From: Streptomyces sp. MBT53
GTDB taxonomy: Bacteria; Actinomycetota; Actinomycetes; Streptomycetales; Streptomycetaceae
Reading direction: 5' to 3'
DNA length: 64,000 nucleotides
Assembly (NCBI RefSeq): GCF_016654115.1
Contig: NZ_JAEQAZ010000019.1
Coordinates: 1-64,000, forward strand
Part shown: positions 24,906 through 33,676 of the stretch, piece after piece
Position numbering within the stretch: position 1 is the stretch's first letter
Layout of the letters: every line of letters starts with the position of its first letter
Translations under genes and position numbers: made by a program
The notes under the pieces: model-generated
What the model was told of the DNA's origin: nothing
The model's database searches: none
The model's input: only the letters and a program-made list of their open reading frames with translations

Positions 24906-24947
24906 GTTGACGTATCAACAAAACACCACACTTGTTGTCGTGTCAAC
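24906..24947. promoter_or_regulatory. Two MarR-type operators upstream of the F420/NADP reductase-like gene
   Basis: GTTGACGTATCAAC (24906-24919) and GTTGTCGTGTCAAC (24934-24947) are 14-bp near-palindromes starting 28 bp apart. They align with GGTGACATGTCAAC at 26837, before the MarR gene. The shared consensus is GTTGACRTGTCAAC. The region is locally AT-rich, as expected for the promoter. Confidence 0.6.
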
Positions 24948-25014
24948 CAATGCCGCCGGGGCGGGGGAGGAACGGTCCAAGTGCGGTTCCTCCCCCGCCC
25001 CAGCGGGATCGATC

Positions 25015-25797
25015 TCAGACGGCCTGCGCGGTCGGCAGGATGGTGATCTCGGTGAGGTTGACGTGGCGCGGTACGGCGGCCATGAAGGCGACGGTCTCGG
25101 CGATGTCGGCGCTCTGCAGGACGTCGATGTCGTGGATGAGGTCGGCCATCAGCTTCGACGCGTCGGCGTCCGTGACGTGGTCGGGGAGTTCGGTGTCGAC
25201 CATGCCGGGCTCGATCGCGGCCACGCGCACCATCTTCGGGCCGAGTTCGACCCGCAGCAGCCGGGTGAGATGGCTGATGTAGGCCTTGGTGCCGGAGTAG
25301 ATCGAGAACTTGGTCAGGATGCGGGTGGCCGCGATCGACGAGGTGTTGATCAGGTCGGCGGGCTGGCCGGCGGCTGCGGACTCCGTCAGGTGGGGGAGGA
25401 ACGCGGCGATCACGTTCATCAGCCCGCTGATGTTGAGGTCGATCTGACGCTGCCAGTCGTCGACCTTCAACTCCTCGATGCCGGAGATGAGTTGGACGCC
25501 GGCGTTGTTGAACACCAGGTCGGCCTTGCCGAAGCGCTCGGCGACCTCGTCGGCGGCACTCTGGACGGCGGCCCGGTCCGTGACGTCGACGGCCAGGGCG
25601 AGCGCGGTGCCGCCGGCCGCCTCGATGTTCTTCACCAGGCTGTCCAGCCGCTCCTTGCGGCGGGCCAACACCACGACGGTGGCGCCGAGTTCGGCGAGTC
25701 GTTCGGCGGTGACGGCACCCATGCCGCTGGAGGCGCCGGAGACCACGGCGACGCGGCCGGCCAGCGGGGTACCGGTGAGCAGGGCGGAAGCGGACAT
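25015..25797 (-). CDS. Short-chain dehydrogenase/reductase, SDR 1
   Basis: This is a 260-residue classical SDR. The cofactor motif is VSGASSGMGAVTAERL near residue 18, ARRKERL favours NADPH, and NNAG is near 94. The catalytic Ser is in NTSSIAATRI and Tyr-x-x-x-Lys in IYSGTKAYISHL. It reduces or oxidises a carbonyl or alcohol; the substrate is unknown. ATG 25797 is chosen over GTG 25800. It is followed by the F420/NADP reductase-like gene and preceded by a second SDR in the same direction, with short gaps. Confidence 0.88.
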   Translation of the reverse strand: MSASALLTGTPLAGRVAVVSGASSGMGAVTAERLAELGATVVVLARRKERLDSLVKNIEAAGGTALALAVDVTDRAAVQSAADEVAERFGKADLVFNNAGVQLISGIEELKVDDWQRQIDLNISGLMNVIAAFLPHLTESAAAGQPADLINTSSIAATRILTKFSIYSGTKAYISHLTRLLRVELGPKMVRVAAIEPGMVDTELPDHVTDADASKLMADLIHDIDVLQSADIAETVAFMAAVPRHVNLTEITILPTAQAV

Positions 25798-25854
25798 CAC
25801 AAGACCTCGATCTCTGTGCGGAAGAGTGTGCGGGAGTTGGTGAGTGACGGTGTG

Positions 25855-26694
25855 TCAGGCGACGTCGTCGTGCGCGGTGGCCGCGGACTTCTCGCGCCAC
25901 GGGGCCAGGTCGTCCTGCACCTGCCGGTACTTGACCTCCAGCCGCTCCAGCGTGTCGCGGCCGAGGTAGAGATGCGCGGGCAGCTTCTCGGTGCCGGTGA
26001 CCTCGACGATCAGCGCGGCACCGCGCACCGGGTCGCCGAGCTGCGCGTGGTTGGCCCGGTCGATCCAGTCCAGCGTCACGTGGGCCGGGGTGTCGTCGTA
26101 GTCGGCGATACGGTGCGCGGCCACCGAGAGCGAGCTCGCGTCGAGGAAGTCGGTGCGGAACACGCCCGGTTCGACCACCATCGACTGGATGCCGAACGGC
26201 GCCATCTCCGCGGAGAGCGCCTCGCTGATCCCCGCGACCGCGAACTTCGAGGCGGAGTACAGGCTGACACCGGGTTCGCCCTCGAAGCCCGAGCGGGAAC
26301 CGATGTGCACGAGCTTGCCCGAACCCTGCTTGCGCATCACGGGCAGGACGGCGCGGGTGACGTTGATGAGGCCGAAGACGTTCAGGTCGAACAGCGAGCG
26401 GGCCTCCGCGTCGGTGATCTCCTCCAGCGCGCCGAGCAGACCGCGGCCGGCGTTGTTCACCAGGACGTCGATACCGCCGAACCGCTCGACGGCGGCCTCG
26501 ACCGCCTGCGGGATGCTGTCGTTGTCCGTGACGTCCAGGGCGACCGCGAACACGTGGTCGGACTTCTTCAGGTCGTCGGGCACCCGCTCCGGATTCCGTA
26601 CGGCGACCACGACATTGTTACCGCCTGCCAGTGCGGCCCGGGCGATTTCCGCGCCGATTCCACGGGAGGCGCCGGTGACAAACCACGTAGCCAT
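25855..26694 (-). CDS. Short-chain dehydrogenase/reductase, SDR 2
   Basis: This is a 279-residue SDR of the long-tail type. The cofactor motif is VTGASRGIGAEIARAAL at residues 6-22, then NNAGRG. The catalytic site is IGSRSGFEGEPGVSLYSASKFAV (Ser, then Tyr-x-x-x-Lys). A C-terminal extension of about 40 residues (ERLEVKYRQVQDDLAPWREKS) is typical of oxidoreductases found beside MarR or TetR regulators. ATG 26694 lies after AAGAGG. It is divergent from the MarR gene with 175 bp between them. Confidence 0.88.
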   Translation of the reverse strand: MATWFVTGASRGIGAEIARAALAGGNNVVVAVRNPERVPDDLKKSDHVFAVALDVTDNDSIPQAVEAAVERFGGIDVLVNNAGRGLLGALEEITDAEARSLFDLNVFGLINVTRAVLPVMRKQGSGKLVHIGSRSGFEGEPGVSLYSASKFAVAGISEALSAEMAPFGIQSMVVEPGVFRTDFLDASSLSVAAHRIADYDDTPAHVTLDWIDRANHAQLGDPVRGAALIVEVTGTEKLPAHLYLGRDTLERLEVKYRQVQDDLAPWREKSAATAHDDVA

Positions 26695-26836
26695 GGGGAA
26701 AACCTCTTTCGTCGCTTCCCCTTGTGGGGGGAATTCCTGTTGACGCAAATGAGTCTGTCCCTCTGCCCGGGAGCTATGAAGGCAGCGGTTTTCCTGGGAG
26801 TCCCACACCCAGGAACGGGGGCCGGACCGCGAAGTC

Positions 26837-26850
26837 GGTGACATGTCAAC
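26837..26850. promoter_or_regulatory. MarR operator in its own promoter region
   Basis: GGTGACATGTCAAC includes the perfect palindrome TGACATGTCA (26839-26848). It overlaps an upstream in-frame ATG at 26843, which argues that the true start is 26870 and that this is regulatory DNA. Confidence 0.6.
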
Positions 26851-26869
26851 AAGCTGGTACGGTGACGGC

Positions 26870-27334
26870 ATGTCCGAACCCCGATGGCTCACCCCCGACC
26901 AGGCCGAGGTCTGGGCGAAGTACCGGACCCTGCGCCGCACCCTCCAACGCGCCCAGGACCAGCAACTCCAGCGGGATTCGGGCCTCTCGGCGGCCGACTA
27001 CGCGCTTCTCGCGCCCCTGTCGGAGTCCGCCGAGGGGGTGCTGCGCGCGCGGGACCTCGGTGCGGAGGTCGACTGGGAGCGCAGTCGGCTGTCCCACCAG
27101 ATCAGCCGCATGGAGAAGCGCGGGCTCGTCACCCGCGAGGCCTGTGCCGACGACGCGCGCGGCTCCATGGTGCGGCTGACGGAAAAGGGCCGGGAAGCGA
27201 TCGAGGCCGCCGCACCCGCGCATGCGGAAAATGTACGGCGGCTCGTTTTCGATCCGCTGACACCTGACGAGGTGCGCCTTTTCGGCGAGATGCTGGACCG
27301 GATATTGGAGGCTGTCGAGCAGAATTCCGGGTAA
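26870..27334 (+). CDS. MarR-family regulator of adjacent oxidoreductases
   Basis: This 154-residue protein has an HTH region reading SAADYALLAPLSESAEGVLRARDL, followed by WERSRLSHQISRMEKRGLV and the wing region ACADDARGSMVRLTEKG. The N-terminal PRWLTPDQAEVWAKYRTLRR matches actinobacterial MarR proteins that control redox genes. ATG 26870 lacks a clear ribosome site. It is divergent from SDR 2 and shares its operator with the F420/NADP reductase-like promoter. The ligand is unknown; MarR proteins of this kind often respond to phenolics, quinones or oxidation. No cysteine stands out as a redox sensor. Confidence 0.85.
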   Translation: MSEPRWLTPDQAEVWAKYRTLRRTLQRAQDQQLQRDSGLSAADYALLAPLSESAEGVLRARDLGAEVDWERSRLSHQISRMEKRGLVTREACADDARGSMVRLTEKGREAIEAAAPAHAENVRRLVFDPLTPDEVRLFGEMLDRILEAVEQNSG

Positions 27335-27361
27335 AAGCCGACGCGGCAAAGGGGCGTGCTT

Positions 27362-28240
27362 TTACTGGGCGTCCTGTGCCGGATTCTGCTGGTGCGGTAC
27401 TTCGGGCGCGCTGAGCGACCCGAGCAGGGCCAGGGCGTCCGCCGAGGGGGAGTCCGGCTCCGCCTGGAGAACGATGAGCTGCTGCCCGGGCGCGCTGCGG
27501 ATGGTGAGGGCCTCGTGCCGCAACTCCAGTTCCCCGACCACGGAATGCCGCATCCGCTTCACCTCGTACGGCGGGACCCGGGAGTACTCACGGGCCCACA
27601 GCGAGCGGAACTCGCCGCTGCGCACCGACAGTTCACCGACGAGCTCCAGGACGCGGGGATCCTCGGGCGTGCTCGCGGCGGACTGCTGGAGGTCGGCGAC
27701 CGCACGGTCCTTGGCCCGCTCAGCGTTCCGGTAGAACGTCTTCGCCGCCGGGTCCAGGAACAGCATCCGCAGCACGTTGTCCTGCTGGGCGAAATCGCCG
27801 TAGAGAGCGTCGGCCAGGGCGTTGGTGGCCAGCAGGTCCTGGGCGTGGCCGATGACGAAGGCCGGTGTCCTGGTCCAGCTCTCGATCAGCTGCCGCAGAT
27901 GCGGGCGGACCCGCTCGACCCGCACGGGCCGCTTCGTACGACGGGCCGTGGGCCGAGCGAGGCGGAACAGCTCCCGCCGGTCCTCGTCCCCGAGCCGCAG
28001 CGCACGCGCCATCGCCTCCAACACCCTTACCGACGGACGCAGTTCACGGCCCTGCTCCAGCCGGCTGTAGTAGCTCGGACTGACCCCCGCGAGCGCCGCG
28101 ACCTCGTCGCGCCGCAGCCCGGGCACCCGGCGACGGCCGGAGCCGGGCAGTCCCGCGTCGGCGGGGCTGACGCGTTCCCTGCGGGAGCGGAGGAAGCGAC
28201 CCAGTCCTTCCACCGGGTCGAGGCGCGTGTCGTTGTCCAT
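27362..28240 (-). CDS. XRE/MmyB-like transcriptional regulator 1
   Basis: This is a 292-residue protein with an N-terminal HTH_31 domain (LGRFLRSRRERVSPADAGLP, then RRRVPGLRRDEVAALAGVS and YYSRLEQGRE) and a C-terminal MmyB-like PAS-type ligand pocket (RPHLRQLIESWTRTPAFVIG, NALADALYGDF, then HSVVGELELRHEAL). It is homologous to the regulator at 28436, transcribed the other way. MmyB-like proteins may bind fatty-acid-like ligands; the target is unknown. It is convergent with the MarR gene. Confidence 0.88.
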   Translation of the reverse strand: MDNDTRLDPVEGLGRFLRSRRERVSPADAGLPGSGRRRVPGLRRDEVAALAGVSPSYYSRLEQGRELRPSVRVLEAMARALRLGDEDRRELFRLARPTARRTKRPVRVERVRPHLRQLIESWTRTPAFVIGHAQDLLATNALADALYGDFAQQDNVLRMLFLDPAAKTFYRNAERAKDRAVADLQQSAASTPEDPRVLELVGELSVRSGEFRSLWAREYSRVPPYEVKRMRHSVVGELELRHEALTIRSAPGQQLIVLQAEPDSPSADALALLGSLSAPEVPHQQNPAQDAQ

Positions 28241-28435
28241 ACCGTCGAGGCTAGGCGGAAAACGCCCGGAGAAGGTCGGCCGACGGTGGGTGCGTCGCAC
28301 CCAGGACCGCGGCTCCCCGGGTGACGGGGGAGGGGCGCCCGGGCCACGAATCACTGTGTGTGAAGCATGCGGAACCTGGTGCGATGGCGGACGGCCGGGC
28401 CTTCTCGCCGGATGAAAAACACTTAGTCTTGCCGC

Positions 28436-29263
28436 ATGAGCAATGGGACCCCTTTGGGTGATTTCCTCCGGGCCCGCCGCGAGGCCCTCAAGCCCCAGGA
28501 CGTCGGTCTGCCCGAGTACGGGCGCCGCCGGGTGCCGGGACTGCGCAGGGAGGAGGTCGCACTGCTCGCCGGAGTCAGCTCCGACTACTACATCAGGCTG
28601 GAGCAGGGACGCGAGAACAGCCCGTCCCCGCAGGTGCTGGAGGCGGTGGCGCGGGCGCTGAAGCTGGACGCGGAGTCCGCCGACCATCTCAACCGCCTCT
28701 GCCTCGCGCCCTCGCAGCGCCCGCACGGCCGGAGCGAGGCCCAAGTCAGCGCGCAGCTGCTGCAGTTGATGGACGGCTGGGAGCACACCCCCGCCTTCGT
28801 CCTCGGACCGGCCCTGGACGTCCTCGCGGGCAACTCCCTTGCCACCGCGCTGCACAGCGGGTTCGACGCCTTCGACAACCTCGCCCGCAATGTGTTCGTC
28901 GACCCGGCCGGGCGCGAGTTCTACCAGGAGTGGGAACGGGCCGCGCACTCGTGCGTCGCCGAGCTCAGGGCCGCGTACGGGCACGATCCCGAATCGGCCC
29001 GGATCGCGGAGGTGGTCGCCGAACTGTCCGACGCCAGCGAGGAGTTCACCGCCCTCTGGCAGTTGCACGACGTCAAGTCCAAGTCCCAGGAGGGCAAGCA
29101 CCTCAAACACCCGGACGTCGGCGACCTGCACATCGCGTTCGCCGCGTTCACCGTCAACGGCGCTCCGCACCAGCAACTCGTCGTCTACCAGGCCGAACCC
29201 GCGAGCCCCACGGCGGTGGCCTTCGAGACGCTGCGGGCGCGAGCGAGGACGCTGTCGCGGTGA
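28436..29263 (+). CDS. XRE/MmyB-like transcriptional regulator 2
   Basis: This 275-residue protein shares its layout with regulator 1: HTH (LGDFLRARREALKPQDVGLP, RRRVPGLRREEVALLAGVSS) and MmyB-like pocket (LLQLMDGWEHTPAFVLG, ending in PHQQLVVYQAEPASPTAVAF). The 195 bp between the two divergent genes holds no other ORF; it probably contains both promoters. Such pairs usually regulate a nearby oxidoreductase, but the downstream gene here is an NAD kinase separated by a repeat. Confidence 0.88.
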   Translation: MSNGTPLGDFLRARREALKPQDVGLPEYGRRRVPGLRREEVALLAGVSSDYYIRLEQGRENSPSPQVLEAVARALKLDAESADHLNRLCLAPSQRPHGRSEAQVSAQLLQLMDGWEHTPAFVLGPALDVLAGNSLATALHSGFDAFDNLARNVFVDPAGREFYQEWERAAHSCVAELRAAYGHDPESARIAEVVAELSDASEEFTALWQLHDVKSKSQEGKHLKHPDVGDLHIAFAAFTVNGAPHQQLVVYQAEPASPTAVAFETLRARARTLSR

Positions 29264-29342
29264 TCTGCGGGCCGGTGGGGGCTGGGCGCGCCCACGCGGC
29301 GGAGCCGCATATCGATACAGCCCCGCGCCCCTTCGGGGCGCC
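29264..29342. repeat. Streptomyces interspersed palindromic element with hairpin
   Basis: The segment has GCGGGCCGGTGGGGGCTGG, GCGGAGCCGCATATCGATAC and then a hairpin GCGCCCC-TTC-GGGGCGC at 29325-29341. I recognise this wording from many Streptomyces intergenic regions, where it sits after genes and can act as a terminator for the XRE gene. It separates that gene from the NAD kinase. Confidence 0.65.
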
Positions 29343-29402
29343 GACGGGCACCGGAGTGGCAGTACCTTCTGTAGGGCCTGACTCGACCTCACGGAGGACC
29401 CC

Positions 29403-30467
29403 ATGCCCGTACGTCGTATCGGTCTCGTCGTCCATCAGGGGCGGGCGACCGCCCGGGACGCGGCGCGCGACGTGCACGCGTGGAGCGAGGCACACGGCGT
29501 TCGCTGCACGGAGATCGACGTGTGGGCCAAGGACCAGCACCGTCGTGCCGGACGCGAGGAGTCCGAGGCGGCGGGCAGCCCCGATCTCGTCGTCACCCTC
29601 GGCGGCGACGGCACCTTCCTGCGCGGGGCCCGCATCGCCGTCAAGAGCGGGGCCGACGTCCTCGGCGTCGACCTCGGCAAGGTCGGCTTCCTCACCGAGG
29701 TCCCTGCCTGCGACATCGGCGACGCCCTCGACGCCGTGCACGAGGGACGGGCCATCGTGGAGGAACGCATGACGCTGACCATGCGCGCCTCCCGGCCCCT
29801 GGACATCCCCGAGGAGATGGAGGCCCTGCTGCGCTACGGCCGCGGGCCGATGCTGCCGCCGCCGCAGGTCCGGCCCGAGACCACGGAGGGCGGCGGCTGG
29901 GGCTGCGCGCTGGACGTCATCGCCCTCAACGACGTCGTCCTGGAGAAACTCGCCCGCGACCGGCAGGTCAGCGTCGGTGTCTACCTGGCCGGCGGGCTGC
30001 TGGCGAGCTACTCGGCCGACGCCCTGGCCGTCGCCACCCCCACCGGGTCCACCGCCTACAGCTTCGCCGCCGGCGGCCCCGTCCTCTCGCCCCACATGGA
30101 CGCCCTCGTCTTCACGCCCATCGCCCCGCACATGACCTTCGACCGCAGCGTCGTCGCCGCCCCCGACGAACCCGTAGGCCTACGGGTGCTGCCCCACTCC
30201 GGACAGGCCGCCGTCAGCGTCGACGGCCAACTGCGCGGTGTCCTGGACCCCGGCGACTGGATCGGCGTCTTCCGCGCCCCGCAGCGCGTCCGCCTCGTCC
30301 GCCTGCGCCCCACCGACTTCTACGGCAGACTGCGCGACCGGTTCCGGCTCACCGACGCCCCCGCCACCGCCCAGGACGGACCCGCGGCCCCCTTCTTCCG
30401 CCCCGACACCCCGGTCCCGCCGGACCTCGCCGGAATGCGCCTGCCACCGCCCACCGCCGCGCGCTGA
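29403..30467 (+). CDS. NAD kinase-like (diacylglycerol/NAD kinase fold)
   Basis: This is a 354-residue cytoplasmic protein. The ATP-NAD kinase signature GGDGTFLRG lies at residues 67-75. LNDVVLEK and PTGSTAYSFAAGGP with LSPHMDALVFTPIAPH give the rest of the active site. NAD kinases make NADP from NAD+ and ATP. It is longer than canonical NadK, with an insert (RYGRGPMLPPPQVRPETTEG) around 145-165 and a C-terminal Pro-rich tail. ATG 29403 follows GGAGG. Streptomyces usually has more than one NAD kinase; this is probably an accessory one. Confidence 0.87.
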   Translation: MPVRRIGLVVHQGRATARDAARDVHAWSEAHGVRCTEIDVWAKDQHRRAGREESEAAGSPDLVVTLGGDGTFLRGARIAVKSGADVLGVDLGKVGFLTEVPACDIGDALDAVHEGRAIVEERMTLTMRASRPLDIPEEMEALLRYGRGPMLPPPQVRPETTEGGGWGCALDVIALNDVVLEKLARDRQVSVGVYLAGGLLASYSADALAVATPTGSTAYSFAAGGPVLSPHMDALVFTPIAPHMTFDRSVVAAPDEPVGLRVLPHSGQAAVSVDGQLRGVLDPGDWIGVFRAPQRVRLVRLRPTDFYGRLRDRFRLTDAPATAQDGPAAPFFRPDTPVPPDLAGMRLPPPTAAR

Positions 30468-30497
30468 GGGTCGTAGGGAAGGTTCCGCGTCGAAGGC

Positions 30498-32306
30498 TCA
30501 CAGCGGCAGGCGGACGGTGAAGACCGTGCCGGCGCCGAACGTGCTGACCACCGTCACCGTCCCGCCGTGCGCCTCCGTGAGGCGGCGGACGATGGCGAGG
30601 CCCAGGCCGCTGCCGCCGGTGCGGCGGTTGCGGGACTTCTCGGCCCGCCAGAACCGGTCGAAGACCCGCGGCAGATCCTCGGGCGGGATACCGGTACCGG
30701 TGTCGGCGACCTCGATCGTCACCTCGTCCCCGGCCCTGCGGGCGCTCACGGTGACGCTGCCGCCCGCGGGGGTGTGCCGTAGCGCGTTGGACACCAGGTT
30801 GCCGACCACCTGCCGCAGCCGTACGGGATCGCCCGACAGCTCGGGATCGCCGTCGACTCGGGTGGTGAGGGACACCCCCGCGGTGTCGGCGCGGGCCTGG
30901 TGGGCGGTGGCGACATGGTCGAGGAGATCGCGCACGCACAGCGGTTCGGGGTGGACGCGCAGCTGGCCCGCGTCCGCCTCCGCGAGATCCTGGAGGTCGT
31001 CGACGATGTGCTGGAGCAGCAGCGCCTCTTCGAGCAGGGAGTCCACGAGGGCCTGGTCCGAGGTGGCGATGCCGTCCTGGACGGCCTCCAGCCAGCCGCG
31101 GATGGTGCTCAGCGGGGTGCGCAGTTCATGGGCGACATCGCTGACCATCGCCTTGCGCCGGCCCTCCACGCGTTCGCGGCGCCGGGAGAGGTCGTTGAAG
31201 GCGGCGGCGAGATGGCCGATCTCGTCGTTGGTCGTCACCGGCACCCGTTGGTGTTCCGCCACCGGACGGCGGGCCGCGTCGGCCAGCGCGCGCAGCGGCC
31301 GCACCAGCCGGGTGCCGACGACGACGGTGACGGCCACGGTGACCAGCAGCACCAGACCGGCGACCCCGGCGAGACGGGCGGTGTTGGCGGAGGTGAAGCG
31401 GAAGCCGGGCGCGGCGGTCGAACCGGCCGGGGTGGTGACGTAGAGCAGCGCGGCCGGTGCCACATAGGGGGCGAGCTGGTCGCGGCGGGCGGTGTCGACA
31501 CAGGACTGGGTGGTTCCGGTGTCGCCCGACACGCTGAGGACGAAGTCGAGACCCACCTTCACGGGCTGCTGGTTCCGCTGTGCCAGACAGTCGTTGACCA
31601 TGGTGTTGAGCCGGTTGAGCGGCCCGATCTCGGACTTGACGGGAGCGGAGAGCTGGTCGACGCCGCAGCTGTACTCCCTGTCGGTCCCGCCCAGCATGCC
31701 GTCCGGGAACTTGAGGGAGGTCCGGCCGCTCGGCGCCTCGACGAGCGTGCCGATGCCGCTGGGGCCGCCCATGCAGTAGCGGATCTTCTCCGCCATGCCG
31801 CGCAGCGCCCTCCGCTCGGCCGCGGTCAGCCGGTAGGGGCCGACGGCACGCGGGTCGATGCGGTCCGTCGCGGTGCTCGGCAGCAGGGCCGCGTCGGTGT
31901 GCAGGGGGTCCACGACCGCCGACGCCCTGGTGGGAAGGGTGGCGGTCGAGGCGGCGGAGGTGGCGAGCGGGCGGTGGCTCTGCGTGGTCAGGGTGATCCG
32001 GCGTCCGGTGCTCCCGGCGAGCCGGTGCAGGGTCGGGCCGACGCCGGTCCAGTCCCGGTGCGTGGCGGCGTACCCGACGAGCGTGCCGTAGATCTGCGTG
32101 TCGGAGGACAGGAGTTGACCCTGTTCCTGCTGGATGGCGCTGCTCGTGGTGCGCGCCGCAAGCCAGGCGGTGGCCGCCACCGAACAGACGGCGATCAGCA
32201 CCGAGGTGGCCAGCAGACGGACCAACAGGCTTCTGTGCAGCGGCACTTTGGCCCGGACCCGGGTTCTGGGCCTCCCCTCGCCGCCGCTCTCCGTGTCAGT
32301 GCGCAC
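30498..32306 (-). CDS. Sensor histidine kinase with large extracytoplasmic domain
   Basis: This is a 602-residue kinase. Helix 1 is at about residues 28-49, an outside domain of about 260 residues follows, and helix 2 is near 315-337. Then come a HAMP domain (PLRALADAARRPVAEHQRVPV), an H-box (VSDVAHELRTPLSTIRGW), an N-box (NLVSNALRHTP) and G-boxes (VADTGTGIPPED, GSGLGLAIVRRL). The outside domain contains several Cys residues (for example RYCMGG, EYSCGVDQ, NDCLAQ, QSCVDT), which may form disulfides. It overlaps the response-regulator gene by 11 bases. It is divergent from the export operon at 33086 and probably senses the substrate or stress handled by it. Confidence 0.92.
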   Translation of the reverse strand: MRTDTESGGEGRPRTRVRAKVPLHRSLLVRLLATSVLIAVCSVAATAWLAARTTSSAIQQEQGQLLSSDTQIYGTLVGYAATHRDWTGVGPTLHRLAGSTGRRITLTTQSHRPLATSAASTATLPTRASAVVDPLHTDAALLPSTATDRIDPRAVGPYRLTAAERRALRGMAEKIRYCMGGPSGIGTLVEAPSGRTSLKFPDGMLGGTDREYSCGVDQLSAPVKSEIGPLNRLNTMVNDCLAQRNQQPVKVGLDFVLSVSGDTGTTQSCVDTARRDQLAPYVAPAALLYVTTPAGSTAAPGFRFTSANTARLAGVAGLVLLVTVAVTVVVGTRLVRPLRALADAARRPVAEHQRVPVTTNDEIGHLAAAFNDLSRRRERVEGRRKAMVSDVAHELRTPLSTIRGWLEAVQDGIATSDQALVDSLLEEALLLQHIVDDLQDLAEADAGQLRVHPEPLCVRDLLDHVATAHQARADTAGVSLTTRVDGDPELSGDPVRLRQVVGNLVSNALRHTPAGGSVTVSARRAGDEVTIEVADTGTGIPPEDLPRVFDRFWRAEKSRNRRTGGSGLGLAIVRRLTEAHGGTVTVVSTFGAGTVFTVRLPL

Positions 32307-32994
32307 GGCTGCCGTCGACGAGCTTGTAGCCGACGCCGTACACGGTCTGCAGATAGGCGGGTCGGCGGGGGACCGCTTCTATCTTCTTGCGCAGGTTCAG
32401 GATGTGCACGTCGATGGTCCGTTCGGTGATGTAGCGGTCGAACCCCCTTGTCAGGGCGAGGAGTTGGCGGCGGGTGAAGACCCGTTCCGGTTCGGCGGCC
32501 ATCGCCGCGAGGATCTCGAACTCCCCGGGCGTGCACACCACTTGGCGTCCGTCGAGGCCGACGGTACGGCGGACCGGGTCGACGGCGAGAGCGCCGATCC
32601 GGATCACCGGATCGTCCACGGAGAGGGTGGCCCGGGTGCGCCGCAGCAGGGTGCGGATGCGGGCCATCAGCTCGCGCGGGCTGTACGGCTTCGTCATGTA
32701 GTCGTCGGCGCCCAGGTCGAGGCCGAGCAGCAGATCCTCCTCGGTGCTGCGCGCGGTCAGCATCAGCACGGGCACGTCGCACTCGCGGCGCAGCACCCGG
32801 CACACGTCCAGACCGTCGACGAGCGGCATCATCACGTCGAGGACGAGGAGGTCCGGCTGCCGGCGCCGCACCTCGTCGATCGCCGCGCGCCCGTCGTGCA
32901 CGACGAGGGCGGAGTGCCCCTCGCGATCCAGGTAGCGGCGGATCACCTCGGCCTGTTTGACGTCGTCCTCGGCCACCAGGACATATGCGTTCAC
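32296..32994 (-). CDS. OmpR-family response regulator
   Basis: This 232-residue protein has receiver motifs LVAEDD, LLVLDVMMPLVDG and MTKPYSPREL, and a winged helix with VVCTPGEFEILAAMAAEPERVFTRRQLL and YLQTVYGVGYKLVDG. Start GTG 32994 gives the canonical receiver start; GTG 33003 is possible. It is divergent from the lipoprotein-MacAB operon, with only 91 bp between. Repeated TGAC sites in that gap fit OmpR-type binding. Confidence 0.92.
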   Translation of the reverse strand: MNAYVLVAEDDVKQAEVIRRYLDREGHSALVVHDGRAAIDEVRRRQPDLLVLDVMMPLVDGLDVCRVLRRECDVPVLMLTARSTEEDLLLGLDLGADDYMTKPYSPRELMARIRTLLRRTRATLSVDDPVIRIGALAVDPVRRTVGLDGRQVVCTPGEFEILAAMAAEPERVFTRRQLLALTRGFDRYITERTIDVHILNLRKKIEAVPRRPAYLQTVYGVGYKLVDGSRAH

Positions 32995-33024
32995 GCCGGC
33001 CACCCTAAGGTCGCCGCCTCGACA

Positions 33025-33066
33025 TCAGACAGGAGTCTGACGGTGGCCTGACAGGATCTTCATAAG
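33025..33066. promoter_or_regulatory. Response-regulator binding region of the export operon
   Basis: TCAGAC (33025) and GTCTGA (33035) form an inverted repeat. TCTGAC (33036) and CCTGAC (33047) are direct repeats 11 bp apart, the spacing favoured by OmpR/PhoB proteins. CATAAG at 33061-33066 may be the -10 box for the lipoprotein gene. Confidence 0.5.
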
Positions 33067-33085
33067 CTCCGGCCACGGTGCCGCC

Positions 33086-33676
33086 ATGTCGAAACTCACT
33101 CATCGAAGGCGCTCCGCCGCGCTGGCGGGCATGGCCGCGACGGCCGCACTCACCCTGCTGTCCGCCTGCGGCGGCGGCTCGGGCGGGGACGGGGAGGCCG
33201 CGGCCAAGGACACCGGGGTCGCCTCCATCGAGACGCCGAAGGCGGGCGGCGCGACGGTGTCGGCGAGCGCCGCCGCGGAGTCGGGCCGGCCCCAGCTGAG
33301 GCTGGACACCTCCGAGGCGGAGCAGACCCGGCTGACCGGCATCTACTTCGACTGCCTGCGCGACCACGGTGCCCCGGGGGGCTACAAGCCGGGTTCGAAG
33401 CAGTGGTACCCCGGCGGTGGCTCCGACAGGATCACCTCCGCCGCGCGCAAGGCCTGTCTCCCGAAACTCCCGCTCCAGCCACCGGAGTTGGACCCGGCGA
33501 AGAACCCGCACTACATGGACGACTTCCGCGCGTACATCCGGTGCCTCAACGACGGCGGCCTGAAGGTCAAGGGTCTGTCCGACGGCTCCGGCTGGAACTA
33601 CGACGGGCAGAGTTCGCTGACCCAGGCCCAGGAGGCGAAGCTCGACCACGACTGCCAGTTGAAGGCCTACAAGTGA
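33086..33676 (+). CDS. Secreted lipoprotein of the MacAB-type operon
   Basis: This is a 196-residue lipoprotein with lipobox LLSAC, Cys28, and a Gly-rich tether. The mature part has four spaced Cys residues ([28 protein letters not shown]) that may pair. No family name comes to mind, though small lipoproteins of this kind often precede RND/HlyD-like subunits in actinobacteria. ATG 33086 has no clear ribosome site. Its stop overlaps the next gene's GTG (GTGA). Confidence 0.8.
   Translation: MSKLTHRRRSAALAGMAATAALTLLSACGGGSGGDGEAAAKDTGVASIETPKAGGATVSASAAAESGRPQLRLDTSEAEQTRLTGIYFDCLRDHGAPGGYKPGSKQWYPGGGSDRITSAARKACLPKLPLQPPELDPAKNPHYMDDFRAYIRCLNDGGLKVKGLSDGSGWNYDGQSSLTQAQEAKLDHDCQLKAYK

Noticed and set aside
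27362..29404. 680-codon minus-strand frame joining regulator 1 with DNA opposite regulator 2
   Set aside because: The HTH start at 28240 defines the true gene; the extra front part is the complement of regulator 2.
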